Positions 56,031-63,211 are shown, counted from the first letter of the stretch. The stretch is 64,000 nucleotides of DNA from Candidatus Lindowbacteria bacterium RIFCSPLOWO2_12_FULL_62_27 (GCA_001784175.1 MFPR01000026.1:124001-188000); one strand, 5' to 3'. Made by a program: numbers and translations. The notes: generated by a model not told the origin, from the sequence alone.

Positions 56031-56419
56031 TTTTCTCAGGTGGGTCTGCGACAAATCCCGGCTTGTTTCCATGCCCTGCCTCCGACAAAAAAGGGACGAG
56101 GATGCCGTCCAGTTTTGTGTCACCAGCGAGGTTGCACAGACAGGACTCCCTTTCGGGATGTTGGCATCTCCGCCCCACACATAGTCGATGTGGAGACAGA
56201 GCATTCCTGTCCGTGCATAAAAACATTATGGTCGCTGGTGACACCTCTGCGGCACAAAGCCGCAACGCCCACATCTTCGCACACCTCGCCCTGTGCGGCA
56301 AGGTCGGATTTTCGTCGGGGGCGGGAGAGGACACTATGTGCGGGCGGCGCGGATCGCCGTCGACCCCCGCCACGGCGTGGAAAACGCCATCCACGGAGGC
56401 GGCTGGGGCTGGCGAACAG
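56031..56419. other. Non-coding, highly structured stretch upstream of the GIY-YIG gene
   Basis: No convincing gene on either strand. Nested inverted repeats dominate: GTGTCACCAGCGA (56117-56129) with its complement at 56232-56244, inside it TGCACAGACAGGA against TCCTGTCCGTGCA (12 of 13 pairs, the odd pair becoming G-U in minus-strand RNA), and inner CCACA/TGTGG. Beside these are TGCGGC/GCCGCA around 56247-56263 and GGCGT/ACGCC near 56375-56389. This suggests a folded RNA of 130 bases or more, or a replication origin. Confidence 0.55.
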
Positions 56420-56689
56420 TCAGAGAATCAAAAAACTGTTGTGCTCTATGTCGAGCCGATGTACATCATGTTTGGATAGTGTGTTCCCCTGCGAGATGTA
56501 TAGACGGTCACCGCACTGTGGGTTGCCCTTTTCAGGCGAGCGGGGTTGTTTTGACCCGCTCGATTTTTTTCCCCACTCGCCGCCGTAGTCGACCTTCATC
56601 GAGCGCAAGACCGCCACGTCTTTCGGCGTTTCGGGCGTGAGGATTTTGAATTCCCTCCCATCCTCCGCGATGATTATTGTTTCTCTCAT
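56420..56689 (-). CDS. Hypothetical small protein
   Basis: About 89 residues from ATG 56689. It starts MRETIIIAEDGREFKILTPE, a plausible small beta domain, while the second half is rich in Ser/Gly/Lys and overlaps a plus-strand terminator-like hairpin, so the true C-terminus may be shorter or frameshifted. No family recognised. It follows the upstream small gene with a short overlap region. Confidence 0.45.
   Translation of the reverse strand: MRETIIIAEDGREFKILTPETPKDVAVLRSMKVDYGGEWGKKSSGSKQPRSPEKGNPQCGDRLYISQGNTLSKHDVHRLDIEHNSFLIL
56537..56570 (+). terminator. Plus-strand terminator-like hairpin inside the element
   Basis: CGAGCGGG (56537-56544) pairs with CCCGCTCG (56555-56562) and is followed by ATTTTTTT (seven T, 56564-56570) on the plus strand. 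All recognised element genes run the other way, so it would end an antisense or non-coding transcript coming from the structured region at 56.1-56.4 kb. Confidence 0.6.
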
Positions 56690-56694
56690 GGCTC

Positions 56695-57012
56695 TCACCA
56701 CTTCGGCGATTCGCCACGCTCCTCCATTTGCTTCCCCACCAATTCATACTCGTCCCATTCTTTCGACCAAGTTGCTTTGATCTTCCCAAGTTCGACCAAG
56801 TCCGCACAGGACGCAAGCTCAGCCAAACGTCTGACAAAGCCGCCCCCATACTTATGCATGGCGGCGATTGTCCATCGGCGGCGTTCGAATTCTTCATCGC
56901 GTTCTTTCATTTTACGTCGCCTCATCCGTGCAACAATCCGAAGCCAATTCTTGTTGACAGGGTCGGCGTCGATGTTGATGATTTTCTCGTCGTCGCTCGC
57001 ATCGTCGCTCAA
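56695..57012 (-). CDS. Hypothetical charged helical protein
   Basis: 105 residues from TTG 57012, which overlaps the stop of the upstream gene (TTGA). The protein is acidic at first (SDDASDDEKIINIDAD) and then strongly basic and helical (RIVARMRRRKMKERDEEFERRRW). No family recognised. The length and overlap suggest a translated gene of the accessory block. Confidence 0.55.
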   Translation of the reverse strand: MSDDASDDEKIINIDADPVNKNWLRIVARMRRRKMKERDEEFERRRWTIAAMHKYGGGFVRRLAELASCADLVELGKIKATWSKEWDEYELVGKQMEERGESPKW

Positions 57013-57428
57013 TCGGCTTCGTCCGCCTTGAAAATGGTTATCACGGGTTCGAGATTGTCCCCACCGTGGCACTGCGCCCGAAGCAGAACCGGGACCGGCG
57101 GCTTGTTCGGCGTCATTACGAAGAGCGGTGCGATCCTCACAATGTCCGTCGATCCCGACGCCGATTTGATTGCGTATCGCAAAATCGTCAGCATGTCCCA
57201 GCATCGTCCGACCGTGTCAGTTTCTGGGATATCATTTCGTTCGAGGACATCGTGCCACACGGCTGATGTCACGCAGAGCGAAAATTTTATCCCGACCTCA
57301 CGCGCCAACTCGGATATGTCGAGAAGTGTTCCATCCCGGATCGCGTCCGCCCGCGTGAAGGCATAGATGAGGTCCGACTCGTTGAATATTGACTCGGAGC
57401 GGACTGCTATCGTTTCTGTGTTAATCAA
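57009..57428 (-). CDS. DUF6573-like protein of mobile elements
   Basis: 139 residues from TTG 57428, with GGAGG 8 bases upstream. The core DLIYAFTRADAIRDGTLLDISELAREVGIKF and VTSAVWHDVLE resembles a small family often seen on plasmids and integrative elements (residues ~17-65). Function is unknown in the family. The assignment is from recognition of the pattern and should be verified. Confidence 0.6.
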   Translation of the reverse strand: MINTETIAVRSESIFNESDLIYAFTRADAIRDGTLLDISELAREVGIKFSLCVTSAVWHDVLERNDIPETDTVGRCWDMLTILRYAIKSASGSTDIVRIAPLFVMTPNKPPVPVLLRAQCHGGDNLEPVITIFKADEAD

Positions 57429-57444
57429 TCTGACCACCTCCAGT

Positions 57445-57762
57445 TTATTTCTCGTAGTTCCACGCTTGTGCCCGCCGCATGATGTCCCATACGGCGTGAT
57501 ATACCGCCGCTCGTTTTCCGTCGACGATGCTCGCCTTGAAGTTCCCATAGTCAATCGCTCTGATTCGTCTGGCGATTCCATCGGCTACCACGTCCTCATC
57601 GATGGACGCACGGAATGGATAATCAAATTTTGGAGTCTGCCTGACTCTGGCGGTTGGAAATATTCGACCGATGTCGCGGGGGAAGCGGCTTCTTACCAGC
57701 AAATTCTTTTTATTCGATTCATCTCGCACGATACTCAAAAAACTGTCCGCAAATATCCACAT
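57445..57762 (-). CDS. Hypothetical protein
   Basis: 105 residues, no family recognised. The C-terminal third (DGKRAAVYHAVWDIMRRAQAWNYEK) is helical with aromatic and basic residues. It lies between the RHH gene and the DUF6573-like gene, all facing left, in the element's accessory block. Confidence 0.5.
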   Translation of the reverse strand: MWIFADSFLSIVRDESNKKNLLVRSRFPRDIGRIFPTARVRQTPKFDYPFRASIDEDVVADGIARRIRAIDYGNFKASIVDGKRAAVYHAVWDIMRRAQAWNYEK

Positions 57763-57775
57763 GGCGTTTCTCCTG

Positions 57776-58006
57776 TCACTTCATTGGTCGCCCCACCTTT
57801 AACTCTCCCGTGCGTTTCTGGAATTTGCCACGTCGTTTCTTTTCCAAGCTGTCCACCGCCTCCGTAAGCGCACACTCTGTAAGTTCGGACAGCGTCAGCC
57901 CCGGCGTCCAGAACACGGCGTTCTTCACGCGGTCGATGATGTCGGTCGATACGTGGATCGTCAGGCGTTCTTTTTTCGGCTTCTCAGTCTTCGCGTTGGG
58001 CTTCAT
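57776..58006 (-). CDS. Ribbon-helix-helix regulator-like protein
   Basis: 76 residues. ERLTIHVSTDIIDRVKNAV forms a beta strand and helix, and LTLSELTECALTEAVDSLEKKR the second helix, as in ribbon-helix-helix DNA-binding dimers. The motif AVFWTPGLTLSEL and the end GELKVGRPMK resemble small plasmid and phage proteins, some linked to partition. It probably regulates the accessory genes or acts in segregation. Confidence 0.65.
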   Translation of the reverse strand: MKPNAKTEKPKKERLTIHVSTDIIDRVKNAVFWTPGLTLSELTECALTEAVDSLEKKRRGKFQKRTGELKVGRPMK

Positions 58007-58055
58007 GTCTTCTCCGTTATTTTCCTTACGATAATGCGTGTTTTGTTAAAGATAG

Positions 58056-59045
58056 TCATACGCTCGCCGCCACAAGACTGGCTACATCCCCAGCCAAGTC
58101 CGTGCGGTTATCGTCGTAGGCATATAGTGTCCGAACATCCTTATGCCGCGAAAATCTTTGTACAGCCCTGACATTCCCGTTCGTCAAATCCAGCGCGGTC
58201 GTAATAGCTTCGTGCCTGACGCCGTGTGGTCGGACTCGCACACCTGCTTTATCTCCCAACTCTCGTATAACCAGATACAGCCCCGTTCCTGTTATACGAT
58301 TGCCCTTTCCCGTTCCACCATGAATTAAATTGGTGAACAGTGCCCCCGGCTCTGGACCACGGACATCAAGCCACGCTTGAACAGCCAACTTGGTTTTGTC
58401 AGGTAGTGTCAGATTCAATTTTTGTGTCTGTCCTTTTCCGAGCACGGCAATTGTCCCGGCGTTCGTGTCCACGTCGTCCACGTCCAACGACACGATCTCG
58501 CCCCGTCGAAGACCAAGTCCATGCAGGAGTCGCAGAATCGCACGGTCACGAATGCCTTTCCTGTCATTACGGTTCTCCAACTTCAACAAAAGAGACCTCA
58601 CACCTTCCCTGCCGGGGCCACGGGTGTCACGATATTTTTCTGCTTTCAGGTTCTCGACCTCCAGCCGCCACTGGACGATGCCCAGAGTAGACGCCAGCTT
58701 CACCAGAGACCGCAAAGCCGCCAGCCGTCGATTGATGGTCGTCGCTTGGAGACCCTTCTGGATCAGGTCGGATTTGTATGCAAGAGCCAGACCGTTCGCC
58801 TCGCCGTTCCCACGTGACAATAGAAGCCGTGCGGCATCGTCCAGCGTTCCCGAACCGACAAACGACCGGAAGCCTTCAAGGTCTTGGCGGTATGCTCGGA
58901 TCGTCCGCTCGTTTCTGCCCGACAAGAAGGCGGAGACCAGAGCGGCGGCGTCTGTGCGGCGGGTTGCTATAAAGGTGAAGTTGGCTTCCTGTGGGGTGAT
59001 GGTGGTTGGTTCTGATTTAACGAGCGTTGCGGTAACCATGACCAT
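58056..59045 (-). CDS. Second tyrosine recombinase (XerC/D-like)
   Basis: 329 residues with an N-terminal SAM-like core-binding domain (NERTIRAYRQDLEGFRSFVG, INRRLAALRSLVKLA) and a catalytic domain carrying Arg180 (LGLRRGEI), His274-X2-Arg277 (RPHGVRHEA), His301 (SRHKDVRTLYAY) and nucleophile Tyr310. It differs clearly from the integrase at the left end. It may resolve dimers, invert or move part of the element, or be left from a second insertion. Confidence 0.9.
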   Translation of the reverse strand: MVMVTATLVKSEPTTITPQEANFTFIATRRTDAAALVSAFLSGRNERTIRAYRQDLEGFRSFVGSGTLDDAARLLLSRGNGEANGLALAYKSDLIQKGLQATTINRRLAALRSLVKLASTLGIVQWRLEVENLKAEKYRDTRGPGREGVRSLLLKLENRNDRKGIRDRAILRLLHGLGLRRGEIVSLDVDDVDTNAGTIAVLGKGQTQKLNLTLPDKTKLAVQAWLDVRGPEPGALFTNLIHGGTGKGNRITGTGLYLVIRELGDKAGVRVRPHGVRHEAITTALDLTNGNVRAVQRFSRHKDVRTLYAYDDNRTDLAGDVASLVAASV

Positions 59046-59319
59046 CTATATAGTAACAAAAGGGAACGTTTATGTCAAAAGGGGGTGCTTTCAGGGCTGT
59101 TTGAGAGTCAAGGCGTTAGAATATTTGTTTCCCATGCACTCGGTAGACGCCTACAAGCCCTCGAAAATTTGATGCAAAGTTGATGGAGATTTCGGACGAA
59201 ACGGACGGTAGACAGGTGCGGATAGAAGGTATGCGGTTGCGGATTGACCTGATTGACAGTCAGGCGGTTAGGTTGGGATGCCTGTGCAAATTAAGGAGTA
59301 ATGAAAAATGCCGTTCTTC
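59046..59319. other. Right-end non-coding arm of the element
   Basis: 274 bases between the second recombinase and the right att repeat with no gene that can be supported. It holds the arm-site candidate at 59169-59193. Its minus strand there reads PSTLHQ in the frame matching the left integrase C-terminus (PSNLHQ), so it might be a relic of an integrase 3' end. Confidence 0.55.
59169..59193. repeat. Candidate integrase arm site, right
   Basis: Matches 22 of 25 bases with 45752-45776 in the same orientation, 127 bases inside the right att repeat. The left copy is 51 bases inside its repeat. Confidence 0.55.
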
Positions 59320-59363
59320 GCCCCTCAAGCTGGTGCGTCTGCCAAATTCCGCCATCCCGGCGC
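59320..59363. repeat. Right attachment repeat with orphan 5' half of tRNA-Leu
   Basis: 44 bp identical to 45658-45701. Read on the minus strand it is the tRNA-Leu 5' half from the acceptor to just past the anticodon loop, then diverges into element sequence, so no complete tRNA can be made from it. Confidence 0.93.
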
Positions 59364-59392
59364 CATGGGCGGCGCGCCAATTCGATACTCCA

Positions 59393-59420
59393 TATATAAG
59401 GACATCACGCCCAAAGTCAA
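59393..59420 (-). promoter_or_regulatory. Ancestral tRNA-Leu promoter, now orphaned
   Basis: Minus strand TTGACT (59420-59415), 16 bases, then TATATA (59398-59393), about 30 bases upstream of the tRNA 5' half. It is chromosomal sequence just outside the right att repeat and would now transcribe only a half tRNA into the element. Confidence 0.55.
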
Positions 59421-59430
59421 TGGGTGGGGC

Positions 59431-59459
59431 TTGACAACGAGATCCAAATTTGTTGTATT
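59431..59459 (+). promoter_or_regulatory. Candidate promoter of the porin/metal-efflux cluster
   Basis: TTGACA (59431-59436), 17 bases, then TGTATT (59454-59459). It is 47 bases before the porin ATG and directly followed by a palindrome. Confidence 0.5.
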
Positions 59460-59474
59460 TGCAATTCAATTGCA
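59460..59474. promoter_or_regulatory. Palindromic operator candidate
   Basis: Perfect palindrome TGCAATT-C-AATTGCA directly after the -10 box, where a repressor would block the transcription start. Likely bound by a dimeric regulator, possibly metal-responsive given the downstream genes. Confidence 0.55.
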
Positions 59475-59505
59475 TTTCAAAGCCTATTGCAAAGGAGGAC
59501 GGGAG

Positions 59506-60975
59506 ATGAACATCCGAACAAATTTTTGGGCCCTCATCACGACTGCGGCTGCCATTGCGGCACTCGCCGCGCCTGTCGCGCGGGCCGAGGACGACATGGC
59601 GGCGCGCGTCGCAATGCTGGAGAAACGCGTGAAAGAACTCGAAGCGCAGACGGTGCTGTCGCTGCCGGAGCTGATCGTCCGGGAACGAAAGGTCTACGTC
59701 TGCGAGAAGGGGCATAGTTTTACAAAGGAGACGGCGGACGGACGGTGCCCGCACGACGGGACGAAGCTGACCGCACAGAAGACGTATCAGAAGGAAAAGT
59801 ACTACCGCCGCAAGACGATCGAGGAGAAGATCGAGGAGTCGCTGGCAAGCATTCAGCCCGTCACCCTCGGCCTTTCTGTGACCGGGATGGTCTTCCAGAC
59901 CGCCGGGACCGGGCGCGACCATCCCAACTTGAATCGGAGCCAGAACAAGAAGGACCTCTACGGCTCGGGATCGTTTGATCTGCAGCTTTCGGCGAGGCCG
60001 GCGTATCAGACAACCCTCTTCGCCGATTTGGAGGCGATGGCCGACACCGGCGCCCGGACTCGTATACCGGCGCTCACATCGCTCAACAGCGACGCGAACC
60101 GCCATTCCTCTCAGAGCGCCGACAACAACGTGGAAAACGAGGAGATCAACCTCCGGGAGGCCTGGATATCGACCGTCCTCGGCCGCTCCCAGGAATGGAC
60201 GCTTGTCAGCGGCAGCATGGATCTGGCCGGGGTGGTCGACCAGAACAATATTGCCAACGACGAGACACTGCAATTCGTTTCGGACGCGTTCGTCAACAGC
60301 CCGTTTCTCGGCAAGCCGGAAAACGGCGCGGCCTTCGCGGCGATCTACGACCCGAAGGGGCCCTACGCGCTCAAGCTCGCCGTTCAGCGCATCAATGTGA
60401 GCGCCGGCCGGCAGGCGTCCAAAATCGCCGGCAGGCTTTACAGCGTCGGCGAGCTTGTAGTGCGCACACGGCTCTGGAAAGGCCTGCAGAACGGCAATTA
60501 CCGGTTCTGGGTACGGTCGGCGGGCGAGGTGGACAGGCGCGAGAACATCGGCTACGGCGTGAGCTTTGACCAGGCCATCAGCCGGACCATGAATTTTTTC
60601 GGCCGGTACGGGAGCCAGCGCACGCTTCAGCCCGGCACCGCCGCCAACTCGACGCGGGTGGTTTCGCAACGCGACGACCTGCATGCCAGCGCAGGGATTG
60701 AAGTACGCGGGCCGGAATGGACCTTCTTCCCGCGGGACGTGTGGGCGGTCGCCCTCAGCCGGACGGAGATCCGCAGTCTCCAAGGTCAGCAGTTTGAGTT
60801 GGTCGGCAACGGCGGCGGCGAGAATGAGAGCTTGGTGGAGGGGTACTATCGATTTTTCATCACGGAGCATCTGCACATGACGCCGTTCGTTCAGTGGCTG
60901 GCCGATTCGACCCGCGCCGAACTCGTTGCGGCGGACGACTTGGCCGTGGGTCTTCGGACCCAGGTCGACTTTTAG
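59506..60975 (+). CDS. Outer-membrane porin-like protein with N-terminal zinc-ribbon motif
   Basis: 489 residues from ATG 59506, preceded by AAAGGAGG; the frame opens earlier in the att repeat but that part is not coding. A signal peptide (ALITTAAAIAALAAPVARA) is followed by a short coiled coil (AARVAMLEKRVKELEAQT), a rubredoxin-like segment (CEKGHSF and CPHDGTKL, residues ~66-86) and then a long region of alternating beta strands ending in Phe (GLRTQVDF), the pattern of a beta-barrel outer-membrane porin. It opens the efflux cluster. It may provide an outer-membrane route, but it does not resemble CusC/TolC. Confidence 0.7.
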   Translation: MNIRTNFWALITTAAAIAALAAPVARAEDDMAARVAMLEKRVKELEAQTVLSLPELIVRERKVYVCEKGHSFTKETADGRCPHDGTKLTAQKTYQKEKYYRRKTIEEKIEESLASIQPVTLGLSVTGMVFQTAGTGRDHPNLNRSQNKKDLYGSGSFDLQLSARPAYQTTLFADLEAMADTGARTRIPALTSLNSDANRHSSQSADNNVENEEINLREAWISTVLGRSQEWTLVSGSMDLAGVVDQNNIANDETLQFVSDAFVNSPFLGKPENGAAFAAIYDPKGPYALKLAVQRINVSAGRQASKIAGRLYSVGELVVRTRLWKGLQNGNYRFWVRSAGEVDRRENIGYGVSFDQAISRTMNFFGRYGSQRTLQPGTAANSTRVVSQRDDLHASAGIEVRGPEWTFFPRDVWAVALSRTEIRSLQGQQFELVGNGGGENESLVEGYYRFFITEHLHMTPFVQWLADSTRAELVAADDLAVGLRTQVDF

Positions 60976-60988
60976 GAGGCGAACGATC

Positions 60989-62155
60989 ATGAAATTTCTC
61001 AGATTCCTTGCCTGTATCACCGTTTTTGTCGCCTTGCCCGTGCGGGCGGCAGACGTTCCGGACGCGCGGGAGGTGATCCTGGTCGTCAACCGGGATTCCA
61101 ACGACATTTCGTTCGTTTCCTCACAAACTCGGGAGGTCGTCGGAAAAGTGCATCTCGCCGACTGGGCCAACCCGCACATGGCGATGTTTACCATGGACGG
61201 ACGTAAAATTGTCGCGTCTGGGACGCGGGCCAACAAGATTTTTATCATCGACTACGACAGCCAGAAGGTGACCTCGGTTATCGACGCCGACTTCGCTCCG
61301 GAGCACATGGACATTTCCCATGATAACCGCTTCGCGTACGTGGGGAACATCGAGGCCGGCACGGTGTCCGTAATCGATCTGGCGACCGAAAAAGAAGTCC
61401 GGCGCATTGAGGGCTTTGTCGAGCCGCACAACATCACCTTCACGCCGGACGGCACGAAGGCTTACGTGGCCAACCTCGGCGCGCACTGGGTGGGTGTGAT
61501 CGACGCCAAGCGGCACGAGCTGGTGAAACGTGTTAACATCCCGCTCAATCTGCCGGTGACGCCGAACTCCGAGGAGCTTCTCGGTGAGATCGAGGGGATC
61601 ATCAACGTGACGCTGACACGGGACGGGAAGTTCGGCTACGCCGCGGACATTTCGCTCGACGCCGTCGCCATCATCGACGCGCGGACGGATGAGCTCGTCA
61701 AGGTGATCCAGCTCCAGAACGGCGCCAAACCTTGGCGCGCATGGGCTAGCCACGACGGCAGGACGATGTGGGTCCCGAACAACGGCGACGAGACTGTATC
61801 GGTCTTCGACGCCGCCAAGCACGACGTCATCGCGACGCTTGAGGCGGGGCCCGACATGACCGGCGTGAATTTCGGGAACGGCAAGGCCTATGTCATTTCG
61901 AGTTCGTCCGGGTTTGTCTATGTGTACGATCTCAAATCGCTCCTGCCCAAGGGAAGAATTTTCATCGGGAAAAACGTGCAGCTCGAAACGGCTACGACCG
62001 ATCCTTCCGGGCAGAAGCTCTACCTGTGCGAGTCGAGAAATCACTCGCTCTACGAGATCAACACCAGGACCGACAAAGCCGTGCAGATACCCGACGTCGG
62101 ATTTTTTCCATGGGGCTCCCACATGCTCAACAGCCCCGATAACTATTGCCATTGA
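60989..62155 (+). CDS. Periplasmic YVTN-type beta-propeller protein
   Basis: 388 residues from ATG 60989 with AGGAGG upstream. Signal peptide FLRFLACITVFVALPVRAA, then seven-bladed propeller-like repeats (KIVASGTRANKIFIIDYDS, NRFAYVGNIEAGTVSVIDLA, GTKAYVANLGAHWVGVIDA, GRTMWVPNNGDETVSVFDA). Related to the heme-free propeller parts of NirS/NirN-type proteins. Binding or chaperoning of a metal or cofactor is possible. Function unknown. Confidence 0.75.
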   Translation: MKFLRFLACITVFVALPVRAADVPDAREVILVVNRDSNDISFVSSQTREVVGKVHLADWANPHMAMFTMDGRKIVASGTRANKIFIIDYDSQKVTSVIDADFAPEHMDISHDNRFAYVGNIEAGTVSVIDLATEKEVRRIEGFVEPHNITFTPDGTKAYVANLGAHWVGVIDAKRHELVKRVNIPLNLPVTPNSEELLGEIEGIINVTLTRDGKFGYAADISLDAVAIIDARTDELVKVIQLQNGAKPWRAWASHDGRTMWVPNNGDETVSVFDAAKHDVIATLEAGPDMTGVNFGNGKAYVISSSSGFVYVYDLKSLLPKGRIFIGKNVQLETATTDPSGQKLYLCESRNHSLYEINTRTDKAVQIPDVGFFPWGSHMLNSPDNYCH

Positions 62156-62260
62156 ACAGGCGCTCCTCCGCGTCCCCGTTCCGCGGTGTTGCCCCCCTTT
62201 GCGCGCGGGATGTCGGGGTCGATTGGTTTCGGAGGGCGCACGAGGTAGGCTGACCGGCCG

Positions 62261-63211
62261 ATGGACAAGCCTTGGAAGGGAGGGACATGGCCAGCCATGT
62301 CCCTCCTGTTTTTTTCAGTGTTGCTCTTGATGCATGCGGCTGCTCCACCGACGGCTTCGGCTGGGCTTTCCGCGTTCGAGGTTCGTAGAATCCGAAAGGC
62401 GCTGCGCTCGGCGGAGAGTGACAGCCGGGCCGTGGCGCCGGCGCAGAGTGAGGCGCCGCCTCCCGTATCGGTTCCGGGGGAGTCCGGCCTGGAATTCTAC
62501 GTTTGTCCCATGCACGCTGATTTTCAAAGACGCGCGCCCGCGGTCTGCGCTGTCTGCGGCATGGTCCTCCAGCGCGGCCGGCACGCATGGACCGGCGCGG
62601 AGGCCGGCGCCGCCGCGTCCGTCGAAATCACATTGTCGCTCCTCCAGGCGGACCTGTTGACCCTGCGGTTCGCGGAGATCAGGCCTTTGAGAATCGAACG
62701 GTGGATCCGAACGTCCGCCGCGCGAGCAGGCGGTGGGCAGCTCGCAGGGACGCTGACAGGTCCGGACCGGGCGGCCCTTCGGCCCGGACTGCTCGTCCGG
62801 GCGTTTCCGATGAGGAGCCGCACGAGAGTTTTTTCCGGCCGGATCGAGACCGTTCAGCCTGCGGCTGCCGCCACCCGCTTTGCAATACGTCTGGCGGACG
62901 ATTCCGACGACGCCGAAGTTTACGTGACCGAGATCATCGTGAGTGAGGGGACGAAGCTTGCGATCCCGTCCGATGCGATCCTCTTCACCACGGACGGTTT
63001 GTTCGCGTTCAAGCGCGTCCGGGGCGACTCGGAAGCGATCACGATCTCGCAGGCGCCGGTGCGGATCGGCAGTCGTGGCGAGGTGTATTACGAAGTCCTC
63101 GACGGCCTGGAGGAGGGCGACGCGGTCGCCGTGTCCGGACTCTTCTTTCTGGACGCCGCGGTCAAATACGGGCGCGCGGGCGCCGCTTCGGCGGGACGGC
63201 TGGCCCGATGA
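62261..63211 (+). CDS. cusB: CusB-like efflux adaptor with heavy-metal-binding domain
   Basis: 316 residues from ATG 62261. It begins with a signal-like region (MDKPWKGGTWPAMSLLFFSVLLL) and then a heavy-metal-binding motif YVCPMHADFQRRAPAVCAVCGM (residues ~87-108, shown here in two halves: YVCPMHADFQ and CAVCGMVL), the YHS/CusF-like segment seen in CusB proteins. The C-terminal part is the beta-barrel and membrane-proximal region (EIIVSEGTKLAIPSDAILF, GLEEGDAVAVSGLFFLD). The usual central hairpin is much reduced, so the protein is short for the family. The signal-peptide codons overlap a terminator-like hairpin. The stop overlaps the pump gene. Confidence 0.75.
   Translation: MDKPWKGGTWPAMSLLFFSVLLLMHAAAPPTASAGLSAFEVRRIRKALRSAESDSRAVAPAQSEAPPPVSVPGESGLEFYVCPMHADFQRRAPAVCAVCGMVLQRGRHAWTGAEAGAAASVEITLSLLQADLLTLRFAEIRPLRIERWIRTSAARAGGGQLAGTLTGPDRAALRPGLLVRAFPMRSRTRVFSGRIETVQPAAAATRFAIRLADDSDDAEVYVTEIIVSEGTKLAIPSDAILFTTDGLFAFKRVRGDSEAITISQAPVRIGSRGEVYYEVLDGLEEGDAVAVSGLFFLDAAVKYGRAGAASAGRLAR
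62279..62315 (+). terminator. Terminator-like hairpin inside the cusB signal peptide codons
   Basis: GGAGGGACATGGC (62279-62291) and GCCATGTCCCTCC (62294-62306) form a perfect 13-bp stem with a 2-base gap, followed by T, G and seven T (62309-62315). It would end transcripts from the beta-propeller gene, or act as an attenuator controlling the pump genes. Confidence 0.7.

Larger units (their letters stand above)
45658..59363. mobile_element. 13.7-kb integrated element in tRNA-Leu
   Basis: Bounded by perfect 44-bp direct repeats (45658-45701 and 59320-59363). Unit length 13,662 bp. It carries a tyrosine recombinase next to the left end and a second one near the right end, an excisionase-like protein, primase-helicase, replication-initiation-like protein, and cargo. 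All genes face left, and base composition is visibly less GC-rich than the flanks. No virion, terminase or conjugation genes are recognised, so a satellite, integrative plasmid or degraded prophage are the options. Confidence 0.9.

Noticed and set aside
55488-56580. Group I intron with GIY-YIG homing endonuclease
   Set aside because: No recognisable P, Q, R or S core elements and no interrupted host gene on either side.
55868-56588. Plus-strand frames of 180-200 codons opposite the GIY-YIG upstream region
   Set aside because: Composition is Arg/Cys/Ser-rich without motifs, no ribosome site, and they pass through large inverted repeats and a terminator.
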